Source of the DNA: Streptomyces sp. ISL-10 | GTDB taxonomy: Bacteria > Actinomycetota > Actinomycetes > Streptomycetales > Streptomycetaceae | NCBI RefSeq assembly: GCF_018614575.1 | Contig: NZ_JAGGOJ010000016.1 | Span: 210,917 to 274,916, forward strand | DNA length: 64,000 nt | Reading direction: 5' to 3' | Shown: positions 24,858 through 33,409 of the stretch, in pieces | How positions within the stretch are numbered: the first letter of the stretch is position 1 | Layout of the letters: each line of letters begins with the position of its first letter | The notes under the pieces: generated by a model | Seen by the model: the letters and a program-made list of their open reading frames with translations, nothing else | What the model was told of the DNA's origin: nothing | Databases searched by the model: none | Position numbers and translations under genes: made by a program

Positions 24858-26014
24858 GCGGACTGCGCATCGTACGGCTCGCGAACTTCGTCACCCCCTC
24901 GTCGGGCGGGCTCCGCACCGCACTCGACCAACTCGGCCGCGGCTATCTGGCCGCCGGACACGAGCCCGTGCTCGTCGTGCCCGGCGATGCCGAGAGCGAC
25001 CGGCACACCCCGCAGGGCCGCGTCATCACCCTGCCCGGTCCCGAACTCGTCGGCACCGGCGGCTACCGGGTGCTCGCCGGGCGGCGACGGCTGCGCCGCC
25101 TCCTTGAGGACCTCGGGCCCGAGCGTCTGGAGGTCTCCGACCGCACCACCCTGCGCTGGACCGGCGAATGGGCGCGGCGCCACCGGGTCCCGTCGGTGAT
25201 GGTCTCGCACGAGACCGCCGACGGTGTGCTGCGCACCTGGGGCCTGTCGGCCGCGTTCGCCGCCCGCACGGCGGACCGGCTCAACCGGCGCAGCGCCTGG
25301 GCCTATTCGAAGATCGTGTGCACGACGGAGTGGGCGGAGCGTGAGTTCGTCCGTATCGGCGCGCAGAACGTCGTGCGGGCGCCGCTCGGCGTCGACCTCG
25401 TGCGATGCCGGCCCGGGCGGCGCAGCACGGCACTGCGCGCCCGGTACGCCTACGGCGCGCAGGTCCTGCTGCTGCTCTGCTCCCGCCTGTCGGTGGAGAA
25501 AAGACCCGGCACCGCCCTCGACGCTCTGGCGGAGCTTCGCGCACGGGGCGTGCGGGCGGCGCTGGTGGTCGCCGGGGACGGGCCGCTCAAGCCCTCGCTC
25601 GTCCGCAGAGCGGAGGGCGAGCGCCTGCCGGTCCGGTTCCTCGGCCACGTCGCCGACCGGGAGGCCGTGGCCGACCTCCAGGCCGCGGCGGACGTCTGCC
25701 TGGCGCCCGGTCCTGCGGAAACGTTCGGCCTGTCCGCGCTGGAGGCGCTGGCCTGCGGCACGCCCGTCGTGGCGAGCGCGTCGTCGGCGCTGCCGGAAGT
25801 GATCGCCGACGCAGGCGTCGCAGCGGCGGACACGGGCCCGGATTTCGCGGACGCGATCCTGACGATCTTCGGCCGACGGGAGCCGGTGCGCCGTGAGGCG
25901 GCCCGGGCGCGGGCCGAGCTCTTCGACTGGAACAGCTCGGTCACGGCGTTCCTGGCCGCGCACGACGCACTGCCGGTACGCAACGGGGCGAAGGAACCGG
26001 GAGCGCGGGGATGA
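24854..26014 (+). CDS. GT4 glycosyltransferase
   Basis: 386 residues, a second GT-B fold enzyme. N-terminal LRIVRLANFVTPSSGGLRTALDQLG, LLLLCSRLSVEKRPGTALDAL, VVAGDGPLKPSLVRRAEG and the donor-binding ETFGLSALEALACGTPVVASASSALPEVI are present. It overlaps both neighbours by ATGA, so with the previous enzyme it likely makes two consecutive sugar additions to one acceptor; that is inference. Its donor and product are unknown. Confidence 0.88.
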   Translation: MSGLRIVRLANFVTPSSGGLRTALDQLGRGYLAAGHEPVLVVPGDAESDRHTPQGRVITLPGPELVGTGGYRVLAGRRRLRRLLEDLGPERLEVSDRTTLRWTGEWARRHRVPSVMVSHETADGVLRTWGLSAAFAARTADRLNRRSAWAYSKIVCTTEWAEREFVRIGAQNVVRAPLGVDLVRCRPGRRSTALRARYAYGAQVLLLLCSRLSVEKRPGTALDALAELRARGVRAALVVAGDGPLKPSLVRRAEGERLPVRFLGHVADREAVADLQAAADVCLAPGPAETFGLSALEALACGTPVVASASSALPEVIADAGVAAADTGPDFADAILTIFGRREPVRREAARARAELFDWNSSVTAFLAAHDALPVRNGAKEPGARG

Positions 26015-27357
26015 GGACCGGGGGCGTCGACGACGTACGCGGCGAGGATGCCACGGTGGGCGACGGGCTCGGGGGCTTGAGGGAGGTGGGTGGCTCTGCG
26101 GTCGGGGGCGGCGTTGGGGAACAGGCCGCCCCTGCGACGGCTCCGGCACGTGTCTCGGCCGCGGTGGTCGGCGCGCCGGGAGCCCGTGGCGAGGCGGGCC
26201 TCGCGGCGGTGCCTCCGGAGGAGACGGCCCGGCAGCCCGGCGGTGGCGAGCCCGCTCGCATGAGGCCGGGGCTCGCGGGCGAGGCGGGCCCATCCCCCTG
26301 GGGTGGTGTGGCCGGTCCGGCGCAACGGGCGCTCTTTCCCGGAGCCGGCGGGGAGTCGGAGGGGGTCGGCGGGGAGCCGGACGGCGACGGCCTCCCAGGG
26401 GGACATGCCTTGCGGCCCGCAGGGCGCTGCGCCGTGCCCGCGCAGGGGGCCTGCCGGGCTCGGGGCCGGGGCCGGCTCGTCGGCACCCGGCCGGTTCGGT
26501 TCGTCGCGCTCGGCGACTCGCTCACCCAAGGCGTCGGCGACCCCGTCGACGGCGGGTGGCGTGGATGGGCCGCGCTGCTCGCCGACGGCGTCGGGAGCGA
26601 CGAACAGCCCGCCGTCTTCCGGAACCTCGCCGTCAGCGGCGCCCTCAGCCGCGACGTCGCCGAGGACCAGACGCCGCGGGCCCTCGACTTCCGGCCGGAC
26701 ATCGCGTCCGTCGTCGTCGGCGTCAACGACACCCTCCGGCGCACTTTCGACATCGGGCGGCTCACGCGCCACCTCGACGAGGTGTGCGGTGCGCTCGCCG
26801 CCCGCGGCGCCGTACTGCTCACCGCCTGCCTGCCCGATCCCGGCGCCATGTTCGCTCTGCCCGCGCCCCTCGCCCGGCCGCTGGCCCGGCGCCAGCGAGC
26901 CGTCAACGCCGTCGTCCACGCCCTCTCCGACCGCTACGGCGCCGTCCATCTGCACGCCGCCGATCCAGTCTGGGTCGCCGACCGGTCGATGTGGAGCGCC
27001 GACCGGCTGCACCCCGGCGAGCGGGGACACCGCATGCTCGCCCGCTCCTTCCACGACCTGCTCGCCGCCCGCGGACTCGTCCACGGCCGGCCCCCCTCGA
27101 CCGAACCCCAGCGGCCGCGCCCCACCCGCGCCGAGGCGCTGCTGTGGCTGGCCACGGCAGGCACCGGGTGGGTGGCGCGCCGGTGCACCGACCTGGTGCC
27201 GCAACTGCTGCGGCTCGCGGGCGACGAGATGCAGCACTGGGCCCGCGGCACCAGCGCGCGCCTGGACCGCTCCGCCGAGCACGCCCTGTCCGCCGCTCTC
27301 GCCGCCGTGTCGCCGGAACCCTCGTTCCGCCCCGCCGGGGCAAGAATGGGGGGATGA
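26011..27357 (+). CDS. SGNH/GDSL hydrolase with long low-complexity N-terminus
   Basis: 448 residues if started at the coupled ATG 26011. Block I RFVALGDSLTQGVGD (catalytic Ser) begins only at about residue 165, block III is VVGVNDTLRR, and block V is WSADRLHPGERGHRMLARSF (Asp-x-x-His). Residues 1-160 are Gly/Ala/Arg/Pro-rich with no fold signature, so translation may really begin later; GTG 26434 is one option. It has no signal peptide. It is likely a lipase or esterase acting with the neighbouring glycosyltransferases. The stop overlaps the next start. Confidence 0.82.
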   Translation: MRTGGVDDVRGEDATVGDGLGGLREVGGSAVGGGVGEQAAPATAPARVSAAVVGAPGARGEAGLAAVPPEETARQPGGGEPARMRPGLAGEAGPSPWGGVAGPAQRALFPGAGGESEGVGGEPDGDGLPGGHALRPAGRCAVPAQGACRARGRGRLVGTRPVRFVALGDSLTQGVGDPVDGGWRGWAALLADGVGSDEQPAVFRNLAVSGALSRDVAEDQTPRALDFRPDIASVVVGVNDTLRRTFDIGRLTRHLDEVCGALAARGAVLLTACLPDPGAMFALPAPLARPLARRQRAVNAVVHALSDRYGAVHLHAADPVWVADRSMWSADRLHPGERGHRMLARSFHDLLAARGLVHGRPPSTEPQRPRPTRAEALLWLATAGTGWVARRCTDLVPQLLRLAGDEMQHWARGTSARLDRSAEHALSAALAAVSPEPSFRPAGARMGG

Positions 27358-30300
27358 GCGGGCGCTGGGAATTCTGGATCGACCGTGGCGGCACCTTCAC
27401 CGACATCGTGGGCAAACGCCCCGACGGACGGCTCGTGACGCGCAAACTGCTCTCGCACAACCCCGAGCGGTACCGCGACGCCGCCGTCGCGGGCATCCGC
27501 CTGCTACTCGGCACACCCGACGACGAGCCCGTCCCGCCCGACCGCGTCGCCGCCGTCCGGATGGGCACCACCGTCGCCACCAACGCCCTGCTGGAGCGCC
27601 GCGGCGAGCCGACCGTGCTCGTGATCACCCAGGGCTTCCGGGACGCGCTGCGCATCGCGTACCAGAACCGGCCCCGGCTCTTCGACCGCCACATCGTTCT
27701 TCCCGAGGCGGTGTACGACCGGGTCGTGGAGGTCCCCGAACGCATCGACGCCCGCGGCGCCGTCGTCGGACCGCTCGACATCGACGCGGTCACCGAGCAG
27801 TTGATGGCCGCCCGAGCCGACGGCCTGACCAGCGCCGCCATCGTCCTGATGCACGGCTACCGCCACCCCGACCACGAGCGGCGCATCGCCCGCGTCGCCC
27901 GCGACCTGGGCTTCGCACAGGTCAGCTGCTCGCACGAGGTCAGCCCGCTCATCAAGCTCGTCCCCCGCGGCGACACGACGGTCGTGGACGCGTACCTCTC
28001 ACCGATCCTGCGGCGCTACGTCGACGAGGTCGCCGCCGAACTCGCCGGAATCCGCCTGATGTTCATGCAGTCCAACGGAGGGCTTCGCGAGGCCACCCAT
28101 TTCCGCGGCAAGGACGCCGTGCTCTCAGGGCCCGCGGGCGGTGTCGTGGGCATGGCCCGTACGTCGGAGCAGGCCGGGTACGGGCAGGTCATCGGCTTCG
28201 ACATGGGCGGTACGTCCACCGATGTGTCGCACTACGCGGGCGAGTTCGAGCGGGAGCTCGGCACCCAGGTGGCGGGCGTCCGGATGCGTGCGCCGATGAT
28301 GAGCATCCACACCGTGGCCGCCGGCGGCGGGTCCGTGCTCCACTTCGACGGTCGCCGCTACCGCGTCGGTCCCGACTCGGCGGGCGCCGCCCCCGGCCCC
28401 GCCTGCTACCGGCGCGGCGGCCCGCTGACCGTCACCGACGCCAATGTGATGCTCGGCCGCATCCAGCCGGCGCACTTCCCCGCGGTCTTCGGACCGAACG
28501 GCGACCAGCCCCTGGACGCCGGCACCGTGCGTGAACGCTTCACCGCGCTCGCCGAGGAGGTCACGCGCGCCACCGGCACAGCGCGCACACCCGAACAGGT
28601 GGCCGCCGGCTTCCTGGAGATCGCCGTCCTCAACATGGCCAACGCCGTCAAGAAGATCTCCGTCCAGCGAGGCCACGACGTCACCCGCTACGCGCTGACC
28701 TCCTTCGGCGGTGCGGGCGGCCAGCACGCCTGCGCCGTCGCCGACGCCCTGGGCGTCGACACCGTGATCGTGCCGCCTCTCGCCGGAGTGCTGTCGGCGT
28801 ACGGCATCGGCCTCGCCGATGCCACTGCCATGCGCGAGCAGTCCGTGGAGGCCCCGCTCGACGAGGACACCGTCGCCCGCGTCCGTACCCTGTGCGACGA
28901 ACTCGCCGACCGCACCCGCGCCGAACTGCGGGCCGACGAGGTCCCCGACGACGCGATCACCACGCACGCACGCGTCCTGGTGCGGTACGCGGGAACCGAT
29001 GCGAGCCTTCCCGTCACCCTGGACTCCGCCGAGGCCATGAAGGCGCGGTTCACAGCGCTCCACCGCACCCGCTACGCCTTCACCATGGACAAGCCGCTCG
29101 TCGTGGAGGCCGTCTCCGTCGAGGCCGTGGGCGCGGCAGGCGAGCACGCGGAGACCTTGGTGGAACAGGCCGGCGACCAGGGGGAGACCGCGCCATCCGC
29201 GCGCGTCCCCGTGTTCGTCGGCGGCGAGCGGCGGACCGTACCGCTCCACCGGCGCGGCGAGCTGCGGCCGGGACGCGCGATCCCCGGCCCCGCCATCGTC
29301 GCCGAGGCCGACGCGACGACGGTCGTCGACCCGGGCTGGCAGGCCGCCGCCGGCGACACCGGACACCTGCTGCTGACCCGCGTGCTGCCGAGGCCCGGAC
29401 GGGTCGCGGTCGGCACGGACGTGGACCCCGTGCTCCTGGAGGTGTTCAACAACCTCTTCATGGCGATCGCCGAGCAGATGGGCGTACGCCTGGAGAACAC
29501 CGCCCACTCCGTCAACATCAAGGAACGGCTGGACTTCTCCTGCGCCCTGTTCGACGCCGTCGGCTACCTGATCGCCAACGCGCCGCACATCCCCGTGCAC
29601 CTCGGCTCCATGGGGGAATCGATCAAGGAGGTGCTGCGCCGCAACGCGGGATCGATGCGGCCCGGCGACGTGTACGCGATCAACGACCCGTACCACGGCG
29701 GCACCCACCTGCCCGATGTCACCGTCGTGACACCGGTGTTCGAGGGCGAGGAGCTGCGCTTCCTGGTGGCGTCGCGCGGACACCATGCCGAGATCGGCGG
29801 CATCACCCCGGGCTCCATGCCCGCGTTCAGCCGGACCGTCGACGAGGAAGGGGTGCTGTTCGACAACTGGCTGCTCGTACGTGACGGACGCCTGCGCGAG
29901 ACCGAGACCCGCGAACTGCTGACCAGCGCCCGCCATCCTTCCCGCGCCCCTGACACCAACCTCGCCGACCTGCGGGCCCAGATCGCGGCGAACGAGAAGG
30001 GGATCGCCGAACTGCGCCGGATGACCGACCAGTTCGGCACGGATGTCGTCCAGGCCTATATGCGCCACGTCCGGGACAACGCGGAGGAGTCCGTACGCCG
30101 CATCGTCGCCCGCCTCGGCGACGGCGAGTACCGCTACGAGACGGACGGCGGCGCGGTCATCCGCGTCGCCGTCCGCGTGGACCGTGAACGGCGCAGCGCG
30201 CTCATCGACTTCACGGGTACGTCGCCGCAGCAGCCCGGCAACTTCAACGCACCCACGTCGGTGGTCATGGCGGCGGTGCTGTACGTCTTCCGGACGCTGG

Positions 30301-30950
30301 TCGGCGAGGACATCCCGCTCAACAGCGGCTGTCTGGAGCCGCTCGAAGTGAGGGTCCCCGAGGGGTCCATGCTCGCGCCGTCCTACCCGGCGGCCACGGT
30401 CGCGGGCAATGTGGAGACCTCGCAGGCCGTCACGGGCGCGCTCTACGCGGCGCTCGGGGTGCAGGCGGAAGGCTCCGGCACGATGAACAACGTGACGTTC
30501 GGCAACGACCGCGTGCAGTACTACGAGACCGTCGCCAGCGGCTCGGGCGCGGGCGACGGTTTCGACGGCGCGGACGCCGTGCAGACCCATATGACCAACT
30601 CGCGGCTGACCGACCCGGAGGTGCTGGAGTGGCGCTACCCGGTGCGGGTGGACTCCTTCGCCGTACAGGAGGGCAGCGGCGGGCGCGGACGGTGGCACGG
30701 CGGCTGCGGGGCCGTACGCCGGATCCGGTTCCTGGAGCCGATGACCGTGGCGCTGCTGACCGGACACCGGCGGATCGCGCCGTACGGGATGGCCGGCGGC
30801 GAACCGGGCGCCCTCGGCGAGAACCAGGTCGTACGCGCGGACGGGAGCGTGGAGCGGCTGGCGGGAGTCGACTCCGTGCATGTCGGGCCCGGCGACGTGC
30901 TGGTCCTGAGGACTCCCGGGGGCGGCGGCTACGGCACACCCGACCGGTGA
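27354..30950 (+). CDS. Fused 5-oxoprolinase / hydantoinase A+B family protein
   Basis: 1198 residues. The HyuA half (about 1-690) has WIDRGGTFTDIVG at the N-terminus, VRMGTTVATNALLERRG, VIGFDMGGTSTDVSHY and TSFGGAGGQHACAVA. The HyuB half (about 700-1198) has VNIKERLDFSCALFD, DVYAINDPYHGGTHLPDVTVVTPVF and GSGAGDGFDGADAVQTHMTNSRLTDPEVLE. The single-chain layout is that of eukaryotic-type ATP-dependent 5-oxoprolinase, which opens 5-oxoproline to glutamate. It is the last gene of the coupled glycosyltransferase operon and converges on a separate pxpABC operon of equivalent predicted activity. Confidence 0.9.
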   Translation: MSGRWEFWIDRGGTFTDIVGKRPDGRLVTRKLLSHNPERYRDAAVAGIRLLLGTPDDEPVPPDRVAAVRMGTTVATNALLERRGEPTVLVITQGFRDALRIAYQNRPRLFDRHIVLPEAVYDRVVEVPERIDARGAVVGPLDIDAVTEQLMAARADGLTSAAIVLMHGYRHPDHERRIARVARDLGFAQVSCSHEVSPLIKLVPRGDTTVVDAYLSPILRRYVDEVAAELAGIRLMFMQSNGGLREATHFRGKDAVLSGPAGGVVGMARTSEQAGYGQVIGFDMGGTSTDVSHYAGEFERELGTQVAGVRMRAPMMSIHTVAAGGGSVLHFDGRRYRVGPDSAGAAPGPACYRRGGPLTVTDANVMLGRIQPAHFPAVFGPNGDQPLDAGTVRERFTALAEEVTRATGTARTPEQVAAGFLEIAVLNMANAVKKISVQRGHDVTRYALTSFGGAGGQHACAVADALGVDTVIVPPLAGVLSAYGIGLADATAMREQSVEAPLDEDTVARVRTLCDELADRTRAELRADEVPDDAITTHARVLVRYAGTDASLPVTLDSAEAMKARFTALHRTRYAFTMDKPLVVEAVSVEAVGAAGEHAETLVEQAGDQGETAPSARVPVFVGGERRTVPLHRRGELRPGRAIPGPAIVAEADATTVVDPGWQAAAGDTGHLLLTRVLPRPGRVAVGTDVDPVLLEVFNNLFMAIAEQMGVRLENTAHSVNIKERLDFSCALFDAVGYLIANAPHIPVHLGSMGESIKEVLRRNAGSMRPGDVYAINDPYHGGTHLPDVTVVTPVFEGEELRFLVASRGHHAEIGGITPGSMPAFSRTVDEEGVLFDNWLLVRDGRLRETETRELLTSARHPSRAPDTNLADLRAQIAANEKGIAELRRMTDQFGTDVVQAYMRHVRDNAEESVRRIVARLGDGEYRYETDGGAVIRVAVRVDRERRSALIDFTGTSPQQPGNFNAPTSVVMAAVLYVFRTLVGEDIPLNSGCLEPLEVRVPEGSMLAPSYPAATVAGNVETSQAVTGALYAALGVQAEGSGTMNNVTFGNDRVQYYETVASGSGAGDGFDGADAVQTHMTNSRLTDPEVLEWRYPVRVDSFAVQEGSGGRGRWHGGCGAVRRIRFLEPMTVALLTGHRRIAPYGMAGGEPGALGENQVVRADGSVERLAGVDSVHVGPGDVLVLRTPGGGGYGTPDR

Positions 30951-31024
30951 GCGCGTGCGTTCCCCGGGCCGCCCGGTTGCCTGGTGCCCGCACCGCGCCG
31001 GCCGAGCCCGCCGAGCCCTCGGGG

Positions 31025-31891
31025 TCATAGAACCGGCGTGAAGCGCACCGGGGTGCCCGGCACCGCCTGCGCCGCCGCTGCGAGGTCACGGCCGTCGACA
31101 ACACCCACCACGGGATAGCCGCCGGTCGTGGGATGGTCGGCGAGGAACACCACCGGCCGGCCGTCCGGCGGCACCTGCACCGCGCCCAGCACCATGCCCT
31201 CGCTGGGAAGTTCACGAGCGACGGCACGCTCCAGGGGCGGACCCTCGGTGCGCAGCCCGATGCGGTTGCTCGCCGACGACACCCGGTACCCGGGCCCGGT
31301 CAGCAGTCCGATGGCCTGGCGGGTGAACCAGTCGTCGCGCGGCCCCAGCCGTATCCGCAGGACCAGCTCGGCCGGGGGAGCGCACCAGGGCAGCGCGCCG
31401 TCGACACGGCCCGGCGGACCGCAGGGCTCCCCCAATGGCAGCACGGCACCGACCGTGAGCGGCTCCGGCCCCAGGCCGGAGAGCAGATCGGTGGAGCGGC
31501 TGCCCAGCACCGGATGGACGAAGATGCCGCCCGTGAAGGCGACATAGCTCCGCACGCCCCGCACGGCCCGTCCGACCTCCAACAGCGCACCGGCCGGCAC
31601 CCGCACGGGCGCGCCCCATGCCACGGGGCGGCCGTCGACGGCGACCGCGCACGGCGCACCGCCCACAACGGTCACGACCGCGCACCGGGGCCGCAGCGCA
31701 CACCCGTCGAGCGTCGTCTCCAGAACGGCCGCGCCCTCGTTGTTGCCCACCAGACGGTTCGCGAGGTGCGCGGCCCGGGCGTCCAGAGCTCCCGAACGCG
31801 GGACCCCGAGATGGGCGTGCCCGGGACGGCCGCCGTCCTGCACCGTGGTCAGCGCCCCTGCCCGTACGACCGCGAGGGCCCGGTCGGTCAT
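31025..31891 (-). CDS. pxpC: 5-oxoprolinase subunit PxpC (KipA/AHS2 family)
   Basis: 288 residues from ATG 31891, coupled to pxpB by ATGA; a longer open frame upstream belongs to other frames. Typical AHS2 signatures are LTTVQDGGRPGHAHLGVPRSGALD, VLETTLDGC, YVAFTGGIFVHPVLGSRSTDL and VFLADHPTTGGYPVVGVVD. PxpB and PxpC together phosphorylate 5-oxoproline, and PxpA opens the ring. It ends 75 bp from the convergent fused oxoprolinase. Confidence 0.93.
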   Translation of the reverse strand: MTDRALAVVRAGALTTVQDGGRPGHAHLGVPRSGALDARAAHLANRLVGNNEGAAVLETTLDGCALRPRCAVVTVVGGAPCAVAVDGRPVAWGAPVRVPAGALLEVGRAVRGVRSYVAFTGGIFVHPVLGSRSTDLLSGLGPEPLTVGAVLPLGEPCGPPGRVDGALPWCAPPAELVLRIRLGPRDDWFTRQAIGLLTGPGYRVSSASNRIGLRTEGPPLERAVARELPSEGMVLGAVQVPPDGRPVVFLADHPTTGGYPVVGVVDGRDLAAAAQAVPGTPVRFTPVL

Positions 31892-32532
31892 CGCGCCTCC
31901 GGTACGAAACGCACCCGCGTCCCGGGGGAGAGCAGGGCCGCCGGCTCTCGCGCCGGGTCCCACAGCGCGGCGTCCGTCGAGCCGATCAGCTGCCAGCCGC
32001 CGGGTGACGAGCGGGGGTAGACCCCGGAGTACACCCCCGCGAGGGCGAGGGACCCGGCCGGGACCGTGGTGCGCGGAGTGGCCCGGCGAGGGACCGCGTA
32101 CCGCTGGGGAAGGCCCGTCAGATAGCCGAAGCCGGGTGCGAAACCGCAGAAGGCGACGCGGAATCGGGCCGAGGCGTGGATCCGCACGGCCGCCTCGACG
32201 GACACGCCCCAGAGGGCGGCGACGTCCGGCAGGTCCGGGCCGTCGTAGCGGACCGGAATCTCGACCGAGCGCTCCGTGCGCGGGTCGAGGTCCGGTATCA
32301 CCCAGCCTGCCAGCTCCCGGGCGAGAGCCCGCGGATGGTCCACGCCGTCCAACAGCACCGTCCGGGCGGCCGGCACGATCTCCCGCACCGGCGGAAGCAG
32401 GCCCGCCGCTCGCCGGCGCAGCAGCTCCGCGTGCAGCGCCTCCGCCTCCCTGCCGCCGGGCAGCTCGACCAGCAGCGCCCGGTCGCCGACGGGCAGGACG
32501 CGCAGATCGCGCGCCGGGGCGGTGGCGCTCAT
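31888..32532 (-). CDS. pxpB: 5-oxoprolinase subunit PxpB (KipI/AHS1 family)
   Basis: 214 residues from ATG 32532, overlapping both neighbours by 4 bp. AHS1 features are LRVLPVGDRALLVEL, the middle IPVRYDGPDLPDVAAL, and the invariant FRVAFCGFAPGFGYLTGLP followed by AVPRRATPRTTVPAGSLALAG and YPRSSPGGWQLIG. It forms the ATP-using subunit with PxpC. KipI-like kinase-inhibitor activity was the older description of this family. Confidence 0.93.
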   Translation of the reverse strand: MSATAPARDLRVLPVGDRALLVELPGGREAEALHAELLRRRAAGLLPPVREIVPAARTVLLDGVDHPRALARELAGWVIPDLDPRTERSVEIPVRYDGPDLPDVAALWGVSVEAAVRIHASARFRVAFCGFAPGFGYLTGLPQRYAVPRRATPRTTVPAGSLALAGVYSGVYPRSSPGGWQLIGSTDAALWDPAREPAALLSPGTRVRFVPEAR

Positions 32533-33293
32533 ACGAAGGCCTCCACGCGCACGCCGGACGTCTCCAGCTGCTGCCGGACCTCGCGGGCGAGCGCCACGGC
32601 GCCCGGTGTGTCCCCGTGCAGGCACAGGGAACGCGCACGCACCCCGACGGGACGTCCGCACCGCGAGAAGATCACTCCGGAACGGGCCATGCTCACGGAC
32701 CGTTCCACGACGGCCGCCGCGTCACTGATGACGGCCCCGTCCTGACCACGCGGCACCAGGGTGCCCTCGGCCGTGTAGGCGCGGTCGGCGAACGCCTCGG
32801 CAACCACGGGCAGTTGGGCCTTCTCCGCCATGACGTGCAGCGTGGATCCGGGGAGCCCGAGGACCGGCAGCCGCTCGCCCGACAGCAGCACACCCTCGAC
32901 GACGGCCGCGGCCTGCTCCTCGTCGTGCACGACGCGGTTGTACAGGGCGCCGTGCGGCTTGACGTACGACACCCGGGAGCCGGCCGCACGCGCGAATATC
33001 TCCAACGCTCCTATCTGGTAGGCGATCTCGGAGGCCAGCTCGTCCGGCGGGACGTCCATGGAACGCCGCCCGAAGCCGGCCAGGTCGCGGTACGAGACCT
33101 GGGCGCCGATCCGCACCCCGCGCGCGGCCGCGAGCTCGCAGACACGGCGCATCGTGGCCGCATCGCCGGCGTGGAAGCCGCAGGCGACATTGGCGCTGGT
33201 GACGACGGAGAGCAACTCCTCGTCGTCGGTCAGCCGCCAGCGGCCGAAGCCCTCGCCGAGGTCCGCGTTCAAGTCGATGGACGGCCAGGTCAT
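32529..33293 (-). CDS. pxpA: 5-oxoprolinase subunit PxpA (LamB/YcsF family)
   Basis: 254 residues. The N-terminus SIDLNADLGEGFGRW and the motif VTSANVACGFHAGDAATMRR are diagnostic, followed by YVKPHGALYN and AEAFADRAYTAEGTLVPR. The ribosome site AGGAG lies 7 nt upstream of the ATG. It completes PxpABC, the prokaryotic 5-oxoprolinase. It is preceded in the operon by a 32-residue micro-ORF and an MFS transporter. Confidence 0.95.
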   Translation of the reverse strand: MTWPSIDLNADLGEGFGRWRLTDDEELLSVVTSANVACGFHAGDAATMRRVCELAAARGVRIGAQVSYRDLAGFGRRSMDVPPDELASEIAYQIGALEIFARAAGSRVSYVKPHGALYNRVVHDEEQAAAVVEGVLLSGERLPVLGLPGSTLHVMAEKAQLPVVAEAFADRAYTAEGTLVPRGQDGAVISDAAAVVERSVSMARSGVIFSRCGRPVGVRARSLCLHGDTPGAVALAREVRQQLETSGVRVEAFV

Positions 33294-33310
33294 GTGCTGC
33301 TCCTGTTCGG

Positions 33311-33409
33311 TCAGGCCGCTCGGTACTGCTCGTCAAGGGTGCCCGTGACGCATACCCGGCCCGGTGCATGGGTGGGGGTGATGGGCGGGAGCGAGACGGT
33401 CACGCTCAC
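33311..33409 (-). CDS. 32-residue micro-ORF coupled to the MFS gene
   Basis: GTG 33409 overlaps the MFS stop by four bases (GTGA). The product starts MSVTVSLPPITPTHAPGR and continues VCVTGTLDEQYRAA; it is soluble with one cysteine. It ends 17 bp before pxpA. Tight packing in an operon with 4-bp overlaps elsewhere suggests it is translated. I know no family for it; it could simply relay ribosomes from the transporter gene to pxpA. Confidence 0.5.
   Translation of the reverse strand: MSVTVSLPPITPTHAPGRVCVTGTLDEQYRAA

Noticed and set aside
28125..31028. 967-codon open frame antisense to the oxoprolinase
   Set aside because: Composition-driven shadow frame; the plus-strand HyuA/HyuB motifs are unambiguous.
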